Source: Hominiventricola filiformis (lineage in GTDB: Bacteria; Bacillota; Clostridia; Lachnospirales; Lachnospiraceae). Taken from it: 64,000 nucleotides of DNA. Under the pieces are notes generated by a model. It was not told the origin of the DNA. It did not search any database and saw only the letters and a list, made by a program, of their open reading frames with translations. Within the stretch, counting starts at the first letter, position 1; each line of letters starts with the position of its first letter. Shown here in pieces: positions 43,155-51,399 of this stretch. Position numbers and translations under genes: made by a program. The stretch lies in the NCBI RefSeq assembly GCF_020686965.1, contig NZ_JAJEPS010000005.1:62001-126000 (forward strand), read 5' to 3'.

Positions 43155-44222
43155 ATGTCCGGCAGCAATAGTGCTGAACGAAAGCGGCATGAACCGCTGG
43201 TGCTGGTAGAAACGGCAGATATTTCAGAAGAAGACTGGCTGGATTACCGGCGCCGTGGAATCGGCGGCAGCGATGTATCGGCGATCTTTGGCACTTCTCC
43301 ATTCCGGACAGCCAGGGATCTGTACTACGACAAACTGAACATAGCGTCAGTGGAAGATGATGAGGGCAACTGGGTTGCCATGGAAATGGGGCATTTGCTG
43401 GAGCCTCTGGTAGCAAAGATATTCGAGCGGAAAACCGGATATCGGGTCTACCAAATCAAAAAGATGTTCCAGCACCCACAGTATCCTTGGATGCTGGCTG
43501 ATGTGGACTACTTTGTGGAACTGCCGGATGGCACCACAGCGATCCTTGAGATCAAGACCACAAACTATAATGCCAGAGATAACTGGTGGATGAATGGGAA
43601 GGAGACTGTTCCAGTCTACTATGAATCTCAGGGGCGTCATTATATGGCAGTAACGGATCTTGACCGATGTTTCTTTTGCTGCCTGTATGGTAACAACGAG
43701 GAGGAAGTTATTATCCGGGAGGTCAAGCGTGATTTCGAGTATGAGGCTGAGATGGTCTTTTTGGAGCAGTATTTCTGGGAAAACCATGTGCAGCGCCATG
43801 TGCCGCCGCCCTATACAGAAAGTGGGGCCTTGATTATTGAGAGCGCACGCAAACACTTTGGCCCGGCAGATAAAAATGCCCCGGCCGTTGCACTCGACCT
43901 GGATATGACTGCAAAACTCATGCAGTATTTGCGGCTTCTGGATGAAAAGAAAAATGCAGAGGTGTACTCCAAAGAAATCGACAAGGATATTCAGCGTCTG
44001 AAGGCGCTGTTGATTGCGGAAATGGGTACCAGCTGTACTGCAGTCTGTGAGCAGGAGGGAGTGAACTATACGGTTACCTATACCCCTGTTCGCAAGTCCA
44101 TCATCGACAAGGATAACCTGCTTCGGTTGAAACTGGAGCATCCGGATATTTACGAACAGTTTGTTACAGTATCCGAATCCAGACGGTTCAGTGTTAGAGC
44201 CTCGATTATGGAGGCCGCTTAG
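43155..44222 (+). CDS. YqaJ-family (lambda-exonuclease-like) recombination nuclease
   Basis: 355 residues from the ATG at 43155 (AAGGGGGATTTGAT upstream). RRRGIGGSDVSAIFGTSPF at the N-terminus, then EMGHLLEPLVAKIFERKTGY, MLADVDYFVELPDGTTAILEIKTTN with the PD-(D/E)XK catalytic Asp and EIK, and a QGRHYMAVTDLD motif. YqaJ enzymes degrade one strand of duplex DNA 5' to 3' and work with a single-strand annealing protein; the protein at 46580 is a likely partner. The C-terminal ~100 residues are helical. Confidence 0.88.
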   Translation: MSGSNSAERKRHEPLVLVETADISEEDWLDYRRRGIGGSDVSAIFGTSPFRTARDLYYDKLNIASVEDDEGNWVAMEMGHLLEPLVAKIFERKTGYRVYQIKKMFQHPQYPWMLADVDYFVELPDGTTAILEIKTTNYNARDNWWMNGKETVPVYYESQGRHYMAVTDLDRCFFCCLYGNNEEEVIIREVKRDFEYEAEMVFLEQYFWENHVQRHVPPPYTESGALIIESARKHFGPADKNAPAVALDLDMTAKLMQYLRLLDEKKNAEVYSKEIDKDIQRLKALLIAEMGTSCTAVCEQEGVNYTVTYTPVRKSIIDKDNLLRLKLEHPDIYEQFVTVSESRRFSVRASIMEAA

Positions 44223-44236
44223 TGAGGTGAAAAAGG

Positions 44237-46510
44237 ATGAATTGTATTGGTACCTACGACGGGACGATTTTTTATAATCCTGCCAATAAGTTTTGTATCG
44301 TCAGTGTAAAAACCGCAGACCAGAGCGTGCCAGCTGAGGCCAGGTCAAACAGGCGGTACAAAGACCATTTGATCCGCTTTACAGCTGTGGGGTATGAGAT
44401 TCCACGGACAGATGCGGTAGAGTTGGAACTGGATGGGGAATGGGCAAAAGGCAAGTATGGTGTCCAGCTCCAGGTGGAGCAGTGGCGTGAAATTGTGCCC
44501 AGAACAAAAAACGGCGTAGAGGGCTATCTTGCCTCCGGGCTTATCAAAGGGATTGGTCCCAAAACCGCCGCAGACATTGTGGAGCGGTTCGGTGTGGACA
44601 CACTGGATATTCTGGAACACCAGCCGGAGCGGCTGTTGGAGATCCGGGGCATTACGGAAAATAAATTGGAGGACATCAAAGCTTCTTATGCAGAAAACCG
44701 TATGCTCCAAGGAATTATGACCTTGCTGGCACCGTTTAAGATTACTCCCAAGACGGCATTGAAAATATATCAATATTTCGGCCCGACCAGCGTAGAGATT
44801 TTGGAAAAGAGCCCATTTGAGCTTTGCCAGATCTCCGGCTTTGGATTTCGGCGGGTAGATGCAATCGTACAAAAGAGCGGGGGCAATCTCCATGACCCTA
44901 TGCGTATCAAAGGGGCTGTCTTTTGTGCGCTGGATGAGGGCAAGAGTAAACGAGGCCATCTGTACATCAGTTCTGAAGAACTGGAGAAATCAGCGCTGAA
45001 ACTGCTCAATGAGAAGATACCTGTACCGGAGCTTCGCCTGCATCAGCAGGAAGTCAGGGATATGATGCAGGAAATGATCCTGAATGGAGCAATCGTTTCC
45101 GTGAAGGATAATATCTATCTTCCCAGAGTGTTTGCCCAAGAGGACGAAACGGCGCGCCGGATCGCCCAGCGTCTGGTCGCCCAGATGCCAGTAGAGCATA
45201 TTGCGCCGGTACTGGAACAGGTCAAGGTTGAAATGGGACTGCGCTTGTCTGCACAGCAGGAGGCTGCGGTCTATGCAGCATTTAGGCATGGCTTGTCAGT
45301 GATTACGGGTTCTCCTGGTACTGGTAAAACAACAGTGCTGCGGACGATACTTGAGGTTTACCGGCGGCTGTACCCTGATGGCAAAATTGCTCTTATGGCA
45401 CCTACCGGTCGGGCAAGCCGCAGGATGTCGGAGAGTACCGGCTTTGAGGATGCCCGAACATTACACAGTGGTCTGGGACTGACCAGTGAAGAGGATGAGG
45501 GTAGCCGGAACAGAAAGTCAGAGCCACTGTCGGCCGATTTAATCATTGTGGATGAGTTTTCCATGGTGGATATGTGGCTTGCTGAGAAATTTTTTGAACG
45601 CATGAAGATAAATGCCAGAATCGTGCTGGTAGGCGACCCAGATCAGCTTCCGAGCGTAGGAGCCGGAAATGTGTTTCGTGAAATCATCGAAACCAAAATC
45701 GTCCCAGTAACGGTGCTGGATCAGATTTTCCGTCAGTCGAAGGATAGTCTGATTGCCTATAATGCCAAATTTATCAACGAGGGCAATACCAAACTGTTTT
45801 ACGGACCGGACTTTGTTTTCGTGTCTGGTGATAGTCAGGAAGACACCGCTGAAAAGATTACAGAACGGTATTGTTTGGAGATACAGGAGAGTGGCATTGA
45901 GAATGTGCAGATTCTTTCACCTTTCCGTTCAGAAGGCGCCGCGTCGTCGGAACAGCTGAATGAGACCATTCGTGAATTGGTCAACCCATTCCGCTCTGCG
46001 GAGGAGGAAATCAAGTTTGGCCCCAAGATATTCCGGATCAATGACCGCATCATGCAGACCAAGAACACAGAAAAGGTATCTAATGGTGATTTGGGTTTCA
46101 TCCGGTATATTAAGGACACTGACCAGGGCAAAAAGATCGGCATGGATTTTGGTGCTGGCAGGACGCTGGAATATGGCGTAGATGATTTGAGCAATGTGGA
46201 TCTGGCTTATGCTACTACGATCCACAAGGCTATGGGCTCTGAGTATGAAACAGTCATTATGCCGCTGCTCAAAGCGCACACTATCATGATGTATCGTAAT
46301 CTGCTCTACACTGGAATCACGCGCGCTAAAAAGCGGGTGGTGCTGATTGGGCAGAAACAGGTATTGTTTATGGCAATCCATCGTAATGAGATTGGAAAGC
46401 GAAATACGCTGCTGGGTATGCGTATCCAGATGTATTTCAAAGCCTACGCAAAGAAAGCCGGTATCCCCATTCCAGCTGCATTGGAAGAACAATTGAAGAA
46501 CGCAAGTTAA
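44237..46510 (+). CDS. recD2: RecD2-like ATP-dependent DNA helicase
   Basis: 757 residues. N-terminal OB-like region, helix-hairpin-helix repeats (LIKGIGPKTAADIVERFG; LEIRGITENKLEDI), then SF1B helicase motifs: GSPGTGKTT, MAPTGRASRRM, IIVDEFSMVD, VGDPDQLPSVGAGNV, YATTIHKAMGSEYETVI and LYTGITRAKKRVVLIG. RecD2 proteins unwind DNA 5' to 3' without RecBC. Start ATG with GAGGTGAAAAAGG upstream, 14 bases after the nuclease gene. An element-borne copy implies a role in the element's own recombination or replication. Confidence 0.9.
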   Translation: MNCIGTYDGTIFYNPANKFCIVSVKTADQSVPAEARSNRRYKDHLIRFTAVGYEIPRTDAVELELDGEWAKGKYGVQLQVEQWREIVPRTKNGVEGYLASGLIKGIGPKTAADIVERFGVDTLDILEHQPERLLEIRGITENKLEDIKASYAENRMLQGIMTLLAPFKITPKTALKIYQYFGPTSVEILEKSPFELCQISGFGFRRVDAIVQKSGGNLHDPMRIKGAVFCALDEGKSKRGHLYISSEELEKSALKLLNEKIPVPELRLHQQEVRDMMQEMILNGAIVSVKDNIYLPRVFAQEDETARRIAQRLVAQMPVEHIAPVLEQVKVEMGLRLSAQQEAAVYAAFRHGLSVITGSPGTGKTTVLRTILEVYRRLYPDGKIALMAPTGRASRRMSESTGFEDARTLHSGLGLTSEEDEGSRNRKSEPLSADLIIVDEFSMVDMWLAEKFFERMKINARIVLVGDPDQLPSVGAGNVFREIIETKIVPVTVLDQIFRQSKDSLIAYNAKFINEGNTKLFYGPDFVFVSGDSQEDTAEKITERYCLEIQESGIENVQILSPFRSEGAASSEQLNETIRELVNPFRSAEEEIKFGPKIFRINDRIMQTKNTEKVSNGDLGFIRYIKDTDQGKKIGMDFGAGRTLEYGVDDLSNVDLAYATTIHKAMGSEYETVIMPLLKAHTIMMYRNLLYTGITRAKKRVVLIGQKQVLFMAIHRNEIGKRNTLLGMRIQMYFKAYAKKAGIPIPAALEEQLKNAS

Positions 46511-46579
46511 AAAAGAGAGGTCAGATGCAGAAATAGCACTTGGCGTCTCCTATTTTTATGTCAGAAAGGAGTTTCCAAC

Positions 46580-47737
46580 ATGAACGAAAAAAGTAATCCG
46601 ATGCCTATGATGTACAAAACAATTCCGGCAGTGGCAGAACTGAACAAGGTGCCGGGCTTTGACCCGCTCAAATTTCTGCGCCATAAGGTGTCCAGAAAGA
46701 CAAATGAGGAAATGCTGCAGTTGGAATTGCCTTATCAGAAACTGTGGTTCCGTCTGCGCCACCCCCAGGGCCGCATGAAACTGACTACCCTGCGGATCAC
46801 GGAACAGCTTGCGATTATGGAGGCCAGAGTCTATCTGGACCGCAGTGATGCAGAGCCCATTAGCAGTTACATCTCGCAGCACAGTGCGGAAGAAGGTACC
46901 GACTATGTGCAGGCTGCCCAGGATGAGGCATTGAGTGCTGCGCTGTCGGATGCCGGTTTTGGTCTGCAGTTTGCCGATGTTGCTGTTGACAGTACGGGCA
47001 AGGTGTTTGGAAGCAGTATTCCGCTTTCCGGGACAGCTCATATCCAGCAACCGATGCCAAATGCGGCGCAGAGGCCCGTAGAAGCCCCTGGAGCGGCGCT
47101 GCGGCAATCTGGTGGGGAAGTTCATGCCCAGCTGGAGAGAACGCCTCAGAACGCCGTAGAGCGCCGTAATGCGCCTGCTCGTCCGGCGCCTATTCAGAAA
47201 CCTGCGGCAAAGCCGGTTCAGAATGAACAGTCCCCGGTTTCTCCGGTACAGCCCACTGTCCAGCAGATGGCTGCAGAAGAGAAGGAGAATATGGATACAC
47301 TGCCTGCCGGCAAGGTAGAGGAGAATGCTCCCAATATGGAGCTGCCGGTACCGAGCCGCGAGGTTACATTGGATAGCAGTCCAAAACAGGATGATGCGTC
47401 TGAGCAGCCGGCCGCCTCCGTATTCCAATCGGATGAACCGGAAGAACTGCCTGTGGCGCCTGTTGTCCAACAGGAAGCACCCGATCAGCCTGTGGCGCCT
47501 TCTTATACGGAGAGCACTCCGGTAGAAGACATCTTGAAGGTAATGACCTTTGAAGAAGCGCAGAATGTGGTGGTGGATAGCGGTCTGAGCAAAGGAAAGA
47601 CCATGGCAACAGTTGCCAAGGAGCGTCCGGTGAGTCTGAAATTCTACCTCACCCCAGGCAACAAGAGCACCAACAATATCGTTCGTGCTGCGGCGCAGAT
47701 CATGCTCGATGGTATGGCCGCACAGAAAGCCGGATGA
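46580..47737 (+). CDS. Probable Rad52/Sak-like single-strand annealing protein with P/A-rich linker
   Basis: 385 residues with AAAGGAGTTTCCAAC upstream. N-terminal ~150 residues end with EEGTDYVQAAQDEALSAALSDAGFGLQF, which resembles the (D/Y)-x-E-x-AETSA-x-GRALA-x-AG motif of Rad52/Sak/DUF1071 annealases. A long low-complexity Pro/Ala/Glu/Gln linker follows (about 155-310), then a small C-terminal module (GLSKGKTMATVAKERPVSLKFYL ... NNIVRAAAQIML) like the GKTL-type tail found on phage recombination proteins. Function is inferred from these patterns and from its place beside the YqaJ nuclease and RecD2 genes. Confidence 0.5.
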   Translation: MNEKSNPMPMMYKTIPAVAELNKVPGFDPLKFLRHKVSRKTNEEMLQLELPYQKLWFRLRHPQGRMKLTTLRITEQLAIMEARVYLDRSDAEPISSYISQHSAEEGTDYVQAAQDEALSAALSDAGFGLQFADVAVDSTGKVFGSSIPLSGTAHIQQPMPNAAQRPVEAPGAALRQSGGEVHAQLERTPQNAVERRNAPARPAPIQKPAAKPVQNEQSPVSPVQPTVQQMAAEEKENMDTLPAGKVEENAPNMELPVPSREVTLDSSPKQDDASEQPAASVFQSDEPEELPVAPVVQQEAPDQPVAPSYTESTPVEDILKVMTFEEAQNVVVDSGLSKGKTMATVAKERPVSLKFYLTPGNKSTNNIVRAAAQIMLDGMAAQKAG

Positions 47738-47779
47738 TAAGCAGCCCCATCTATGGGGCCAAGAAGGGAGGGAGAACAG

Positions 47780-49573
47780 ATGGACTCATATCCAGGAGAT
47801 TTTCCGTTCGGTATTATGGATGTAGTGGAACTTCTACATCTACGAATCAGACGCCGACAGGCAAACAGTGTATATGTGGATTGCCCGTTTTGTGGTGACC
47901 GCCGCGGCAAGATGAATGTGAATTTCGTCAAAAATGTCTGGCGGTGCAATTATTGTGATGAGCATGGCGGTATGCTTGCGCTTTATGCGCGGCTAAACAA
48001 TACGACTACATCCGATGCGTATTGGGAGATAGGAGAAGCCCTGTGCAACGATTTTCACAGGGAACGGCCGAACTCTGGATATGAGATGGCAGGAAACCAG
48101 CAGGCTGGCACTGGGTCCCCGGTTTCGGGGACTCAGACCGACCTTGCCGGATATGAGAGGAGGGGCGAACTAAAAACAGTGCAGCAAGCAGAACGGGCCA
48201 GCGGACAGGAAATTCATCAAACGCTTTCGCTGCTGCTCGCTATGCTGCCTCTTCAGCCTGCCCACCGCAACCATCTGCACTCCCCAAAACGGGGACTGTC
48301 GGATGAACAGATCGACCGGATTGGGTTCAAGAGCACTCCACCCCCTTTCCTTTGCCGCTCCATTACCGAGCGGCTGATGAAACAGGGATGCAAGGTGGAG
48401 GGGGTGCCCGGCTTTTATCTGGATGACAGCGGGCGCTGGACCATGAACTTCTACCGAAAAAACGCAGGGATTTTGATTCCAGCTGTGGGATACGACGGTA
48501 TGATACATGGCCTGCAGATACTTTTGGATAGTCCGCTCAAGCAAAAAGATGATCCACCGGATAAGTCAGGAGCCAAATACATCTGGTTTTCGTCCTCGTC
48601 CAAAAATATGGGTGTCACATCCGGGAGCCCGGTACATTTTATCGGCAATCCATCTGCTCGGGTGGTCTATGTCATTGAGGGATTGCTGAAAGCAGACATC
48701 TCACACTGCCTGACAAACCGGACTTTTGCGGCGATTGCCGGCGCAAACAACACAAGCCAGTTGGATACGCTGTTTGCACTGTTGGCACAGAATGGCACTG
48801 AGGAGATCATTGAGGCTCATGATATGGATAAGTACAGTAACCAAATGACCTCTAATGGGGCATCTAAGATCTATCTGATGGCCCGAAAAAATGGAATGGC
48901 ATGTCGTCGGCTGACCTGGAATCCGAATTATAAAGGGTTTGATGATTGGCAGCTTGCCCTTCGGGAGAAAGAACAGAGGGAAAAGGAGGTGCAGAGAATG
49001 AATTTTAAGCAGCAATATCTGTGCGGTAAGTGTGATTTTACTTATATAGATGGCTGCGTCGAGCTTTGGCACACCAGAGCGGAGAAAGATTTGGACCTGA
49101 CAGAGTATCTGGGGCTGACAAAGGAAGAGTATCAGATATTTCTTGCTCAGGGCAATCAGGTGCTGAAGGATCTTCTGGACAGCCAGAGAGTTTTCCGGAG
49201 GTTTTGCATTTACCAGCTTTGCCTGGGTGAGACACAGACGGTACCTTTCGCGTTCAAGCAACTGGATGCACTGCGTAAGGCTGGATATGAACAGCCGCCT
49301 GCTGCCGCCTATCAGACGGTATGGAGCGCAGAGGTCTGTTGCCCAAAGGGGCAGAATGACATGGAAGTGCTGGGGCGCCTGTTCCTGGACTTTAATGAGC
49401 ATTTGCCGGAAGATTACAGAGGCCGTCCGTTGGCTCCATCTGATGTGGTGGAACTGGACTGCCAAGGCAAACGCACATACTTCTATGTGAATGACTGCCG
49501 GGATTTTGCGCCGGTACGCTTCTCCCCATTCTTGTGTAAAAGACTTCCGGAGCCTGCTCAAAAACAGGAATGA
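47780..49573 (+). CDS. CHC2-type DNA primase
   Basis: 597 residues from the ATG at 47780 (GGGAGGGAGAACAG upstream). N-terminal zinc finger CPFCG at 35-39 and CNYCD at 56-60 (CHC2-like), an RNA-polymerase core region with HLHSPKRGLSDEQIDRIGF and a Toprim-like part (RVVYVIEGLLKADIS with the Glu, then EAHDMDKYS with DxD). The C-terminal ~180 residues (from MNFKQQYLCGKCDFTYIDG) look like a separate domain of unknown function. It should make RNA primers for replication of the excised or transferred element. Confidence 0.82.
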   Translation: MDSYPGDFPFGIMDVVELLHLRIRRRQANSVYVDCPFCGDRRGKMNVNFVKNVWRCNYCDEHGGMLALYARLNNTTTSDAYWEIGEALCNDFHRERPNSGYEMAGNQQAGTGSPVSGTQTDLAGYERRGELKTVQQAERASGQEIHQTLSLLLAMLPLQPAHRNHLHSPKRGLSDEQIDRIGFKSTPPPFLCRSITERLMKQGCKVEGVPGFYLDDSGRWTMNFYRKNAGILIPAVGYDGMIHGLQILLDSPLKQKDDPPDKSGAKYIWFSSSSKNMGVTSGSPVHFIGNPSARVVYVIEGLLKADISHCLTNRTFAAIAGANNTSQLDTLFALLAQNGTEEIIEAHDMDKYSNQMTSNGASKIYLMARKNGMACRRLTWNPNYKGFDDWQLALREKEQREKEVQRMNFKQQYLCGKCDFTYIDGCVELWHTRAEKDLDLTEYLGLTKEEYQIFLAQGNQVLKDLLDSQRVFRRFCIYQLCLGETQTVPFAFKQLDALRKAGYEQPPAAAYQTVWSAEVCCPKGQNDMEVLGRLFLDFNEHLPEDYRGRPLAPSDVVELDCQGKRTYFYVNDCRDFAPVRFSPFLCKRLPEPAQKQE

Positions 49574-49588
49574 AGGGATAGGGGTCAG

Positions 49589-49837
49589 ATGCGTATTGCA
49601 GAAAAGAAGAAAAGCCAGATTACAGCACTGTATGAGCAGTGCTCCAATCTTCCGGCAGATGTCAGAAGTTGTCTGGAGAATGGCTACTTTACCGTAACGG
49701 TACCTCCACCCTGGAACATGAGCAATCAAAAGACTGCGCAGGAGGTGCAGGACAAAATCAAGGAATGGTCAAGGCAGTATACTGGCGTGGTCTGCTACTG
49801 TTTTGACAGCTTCAGCACACTTTTATATGTGCTGTGA
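49589..49837 (+). CDS. Small hypothetical protein
   Basis: 82 residues with GGGATAGGGGTCAG upstream. Sequence SQITALYEQCSNLPADVRSCLENGYFTVTVPPPWN, then a helix and the C-terminal strand GVVCYCFDSFSTLLYVL. No recognised family and no membrane helix. Ends just before a strong terminator, so it closes the first transcriptional block of the element. Confidence 0.6.
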   Translation: MRIAEKKKSQITALYEQCSNLPADVRSCLENGYFTVTVPPPWNMSNQKTAQEVQDKIKEWSRQYTGVVCYCFDSFSTLLYVL

Positions 49838-49846
49838 GCAACACAC

Positions 49847-49892
49847 AATGGCATGGAAAGGGTCATAACGGCCTACTCCATGCCATTTTTTG
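49847..49892 (+). terminator. Internal operon terminator
   Basis: AATGGCATGGA ... TCCATGCCATT with TTTTT directly after it, between the small protein and the PcfK-like gene. Expression of the second block needs readthrough or a promoter I do not see. Confidence 0.75.
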
Positions 49893-49909
49893 CGAAAGGA
49901 GATTTTACA

Positions 49910-50830
49910 ATGGGTGTTTTTTCAGAAATAGCAATGGAGCAGCAAAACAGTATGTTCGATTCGTCTGCAGCCTTTGAGGATGATGAAGCCTTTGAGCTGG
50001 AGGAGATGGAATCTTTGCCTGTGCCGCCTGTAGGTACAGACACTGTCCCAGTATCGGCGGCTTCGGTTTCTGCCGGTGAGACTGCTTTGGCTGATGCAGA
50101 GGAGGAACCTGCGGATGAAGTAGCGCCTGCTGGGGAAGAGAAGTCTGCTGAGGAGGGGAATTCGGCACAACCGCCCGCCGCAGAAGATGAAGAAAAAAAG
50201 CGTGCGGAGCATGAGGCGGCTGAAGCCCAGCGCAAAGCGGAATTTGACGCCAAACAGCAGGCGAAGAAAGCCGCGGAGCAGGAGCAAATCGCCCGTCTGG
50301 AAGCGATGAGTGATGAAGAAGTAATCGCGGCCTCTACCCAGAGGGTGAGTACCGATGTAGAAAAACTGACACGGCGAAATATGAAGGAATGTGTGTCCGA
50401 GCATATCCAGATGCTCTGTATGGAAGATACGGCGTTTGCCCGTCTGACGATGCATCCGAAAAAGAACATGATCCGCTGTTTCCAGTACATCAACCGAAAG
50501 GCATGGGATTATGTGCAGGATGAACTAAAAGCAAGCGGAACCCGCCCTGGTCCCGGACAGCAGACATATGGCTGCGATGTGCCGGATGATATGTGCTATC
50601 AGTGGGCGGAAGATTATTTCCGTGACCCTGATGCCAAGGAAGACCATGAGGATGAGGAGAAGTTTGTTCCCAAGCCGTATGCTGGGAAGTCCTCTGCAAA
50701 GAGCAAACCCAAGAAGGCGGCAGAGAAGAAAAAGACGGAACCCAAGGCGGCACCCAAGCAGGAGGAAAAAAAGCCTTCTCAGGATGGGCAGATGTCGCTG
50801 CTGGATTTTGGGATGGCAAAGGCAGGCTGA
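49910..50830 (+). CDS. PcfK-like protein
   Basis: 306 residues from the ATG at 49910 (AAAGGAGATTTTACA upstream). An acidic, low-complexity N-terminus and an Ala/Glu/Lys coiled coil (about 95-135) lead to the PcfK-like domain: TDVEKLTRRNMKECVSEHIQMLC, MHPKKNMIRCFQYINRKAWDYV, DDMCYQWAEDYFRD. A Lys/Pro-rich tail ends SLLDFGMAKAG. PcfK is a conserved protein of conjugative plasmid pCF10 and related elements; its exact role is not known. It is usually encoded with PcfJ, as here. Confidence 0.75.
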   Translation: MGVFSEIAMEQQNSMFDSSAAFEDDEAFELEEMESLPVPPVGTDTVPVSAASVSAGETALADAEEEPADEVAPAGEEKSAEEGNSAQPPAAEDEEKKRAEHEAAEAQRKAEFDAKQQAKKAAEQEQIARLEAMSDEEVIAASTQRVSTDVEKLTRRNMKECVSEHIQMLCMEDTAFARLTMHPKKNMIRCFQYINRKAWDYVQDELKASGTRPGPGQQTYGCDVPDDMCYQWAEDYFRDPDAKEDHEDEEKFVPKPYAGKSSAKSKPKKAAEKKKTEPKAAPKQEEKKPSQDGQMSLLDFGMAKAG

Positions 50831-50855
50831 GCCGGCAAAGGAGGAAAAATGCAGA

Positions 50856-51398
50856 ATGATTGCTTATAAGGGTTTTCGCCCCGGGCTGATATGCCGTGGC
50901 TATCAGTTTGTGATGGGGCTCAATACGACTGAAAAAGCAAATTGCAGGGAAAATGGATTTCACTGTGCGGAAAATCCGCTCGACTGCCTTAGCTATTATT
51001 CCAGCCTGGAGCATTCGGAATATTATATTGTCAACGCCGGCGGCGACATCGATGAAGATGAGCATGACTCCAAAATCGCCTGTACGGAGTTGACTGTGAT
51101 TAAGCGGCTAACCAAAGAGGAGCTGTTTTTACATGGTTTGGCCTACATGGTAGATCACCCGCGCAGGGTGTGGAGTTCCCATGTGGCAGCCAACCGGGCA
51201 ATGGCGAACTGCGGTTATGCGGTGGTACGGGGGAAAGACCCCGTTGCCACCGGCAGACTGGGAGACATCCTTGCTTTTGCGAAGGAAGCGCCGGATTCGG
51301 AAAGTATCGTACAGGTTGCTGTAGGACAAATTGATGGTGTCACATTACTGCCGGATGTGTGGTATGGCGTGGATTTGACAAGAAGGACGGTGAATTGA
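50856..51398 (+). CDS. Hypothetical protein between pcfK- and pcfJ-like genes
   Basis: 180 residues from the ATG at 50856 (AAAGGAGG upstream). Starts MIAYKGFRPGLICRGYQF and contains NGFHCAENPLDCLSYYSSLEHSEYYIVNAGGDIDEDEHDSKIACTELTVIKRL, a compact pattern seen in small element proteins of unknown function. The second half has HPRRVWSSHVAANRAMAN and a DGVTLLPDVWYGVDL end. The reading frame starting earlier at 50568 overlaps the PcfK gene and is a shadow. Function unknown. Confidence 0.65.
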   Translation: MIAYKGFRPGLICRGYQFVMGLNTTEKANCRENGFHCAENPLDCLSYYSSLEHSEYYIVNAGGDIDEDEHDSKIACTELTVIKRLTKEELFLHGLAYMVDHPRRVWSSHVAANRAMANCGYAVVRGKDPVATGRLGDILAFAKEAPDSESIVQVAVGQIDGVTLLPDVWYGVDLTRRTVN

Positions 51399-51399
51399 G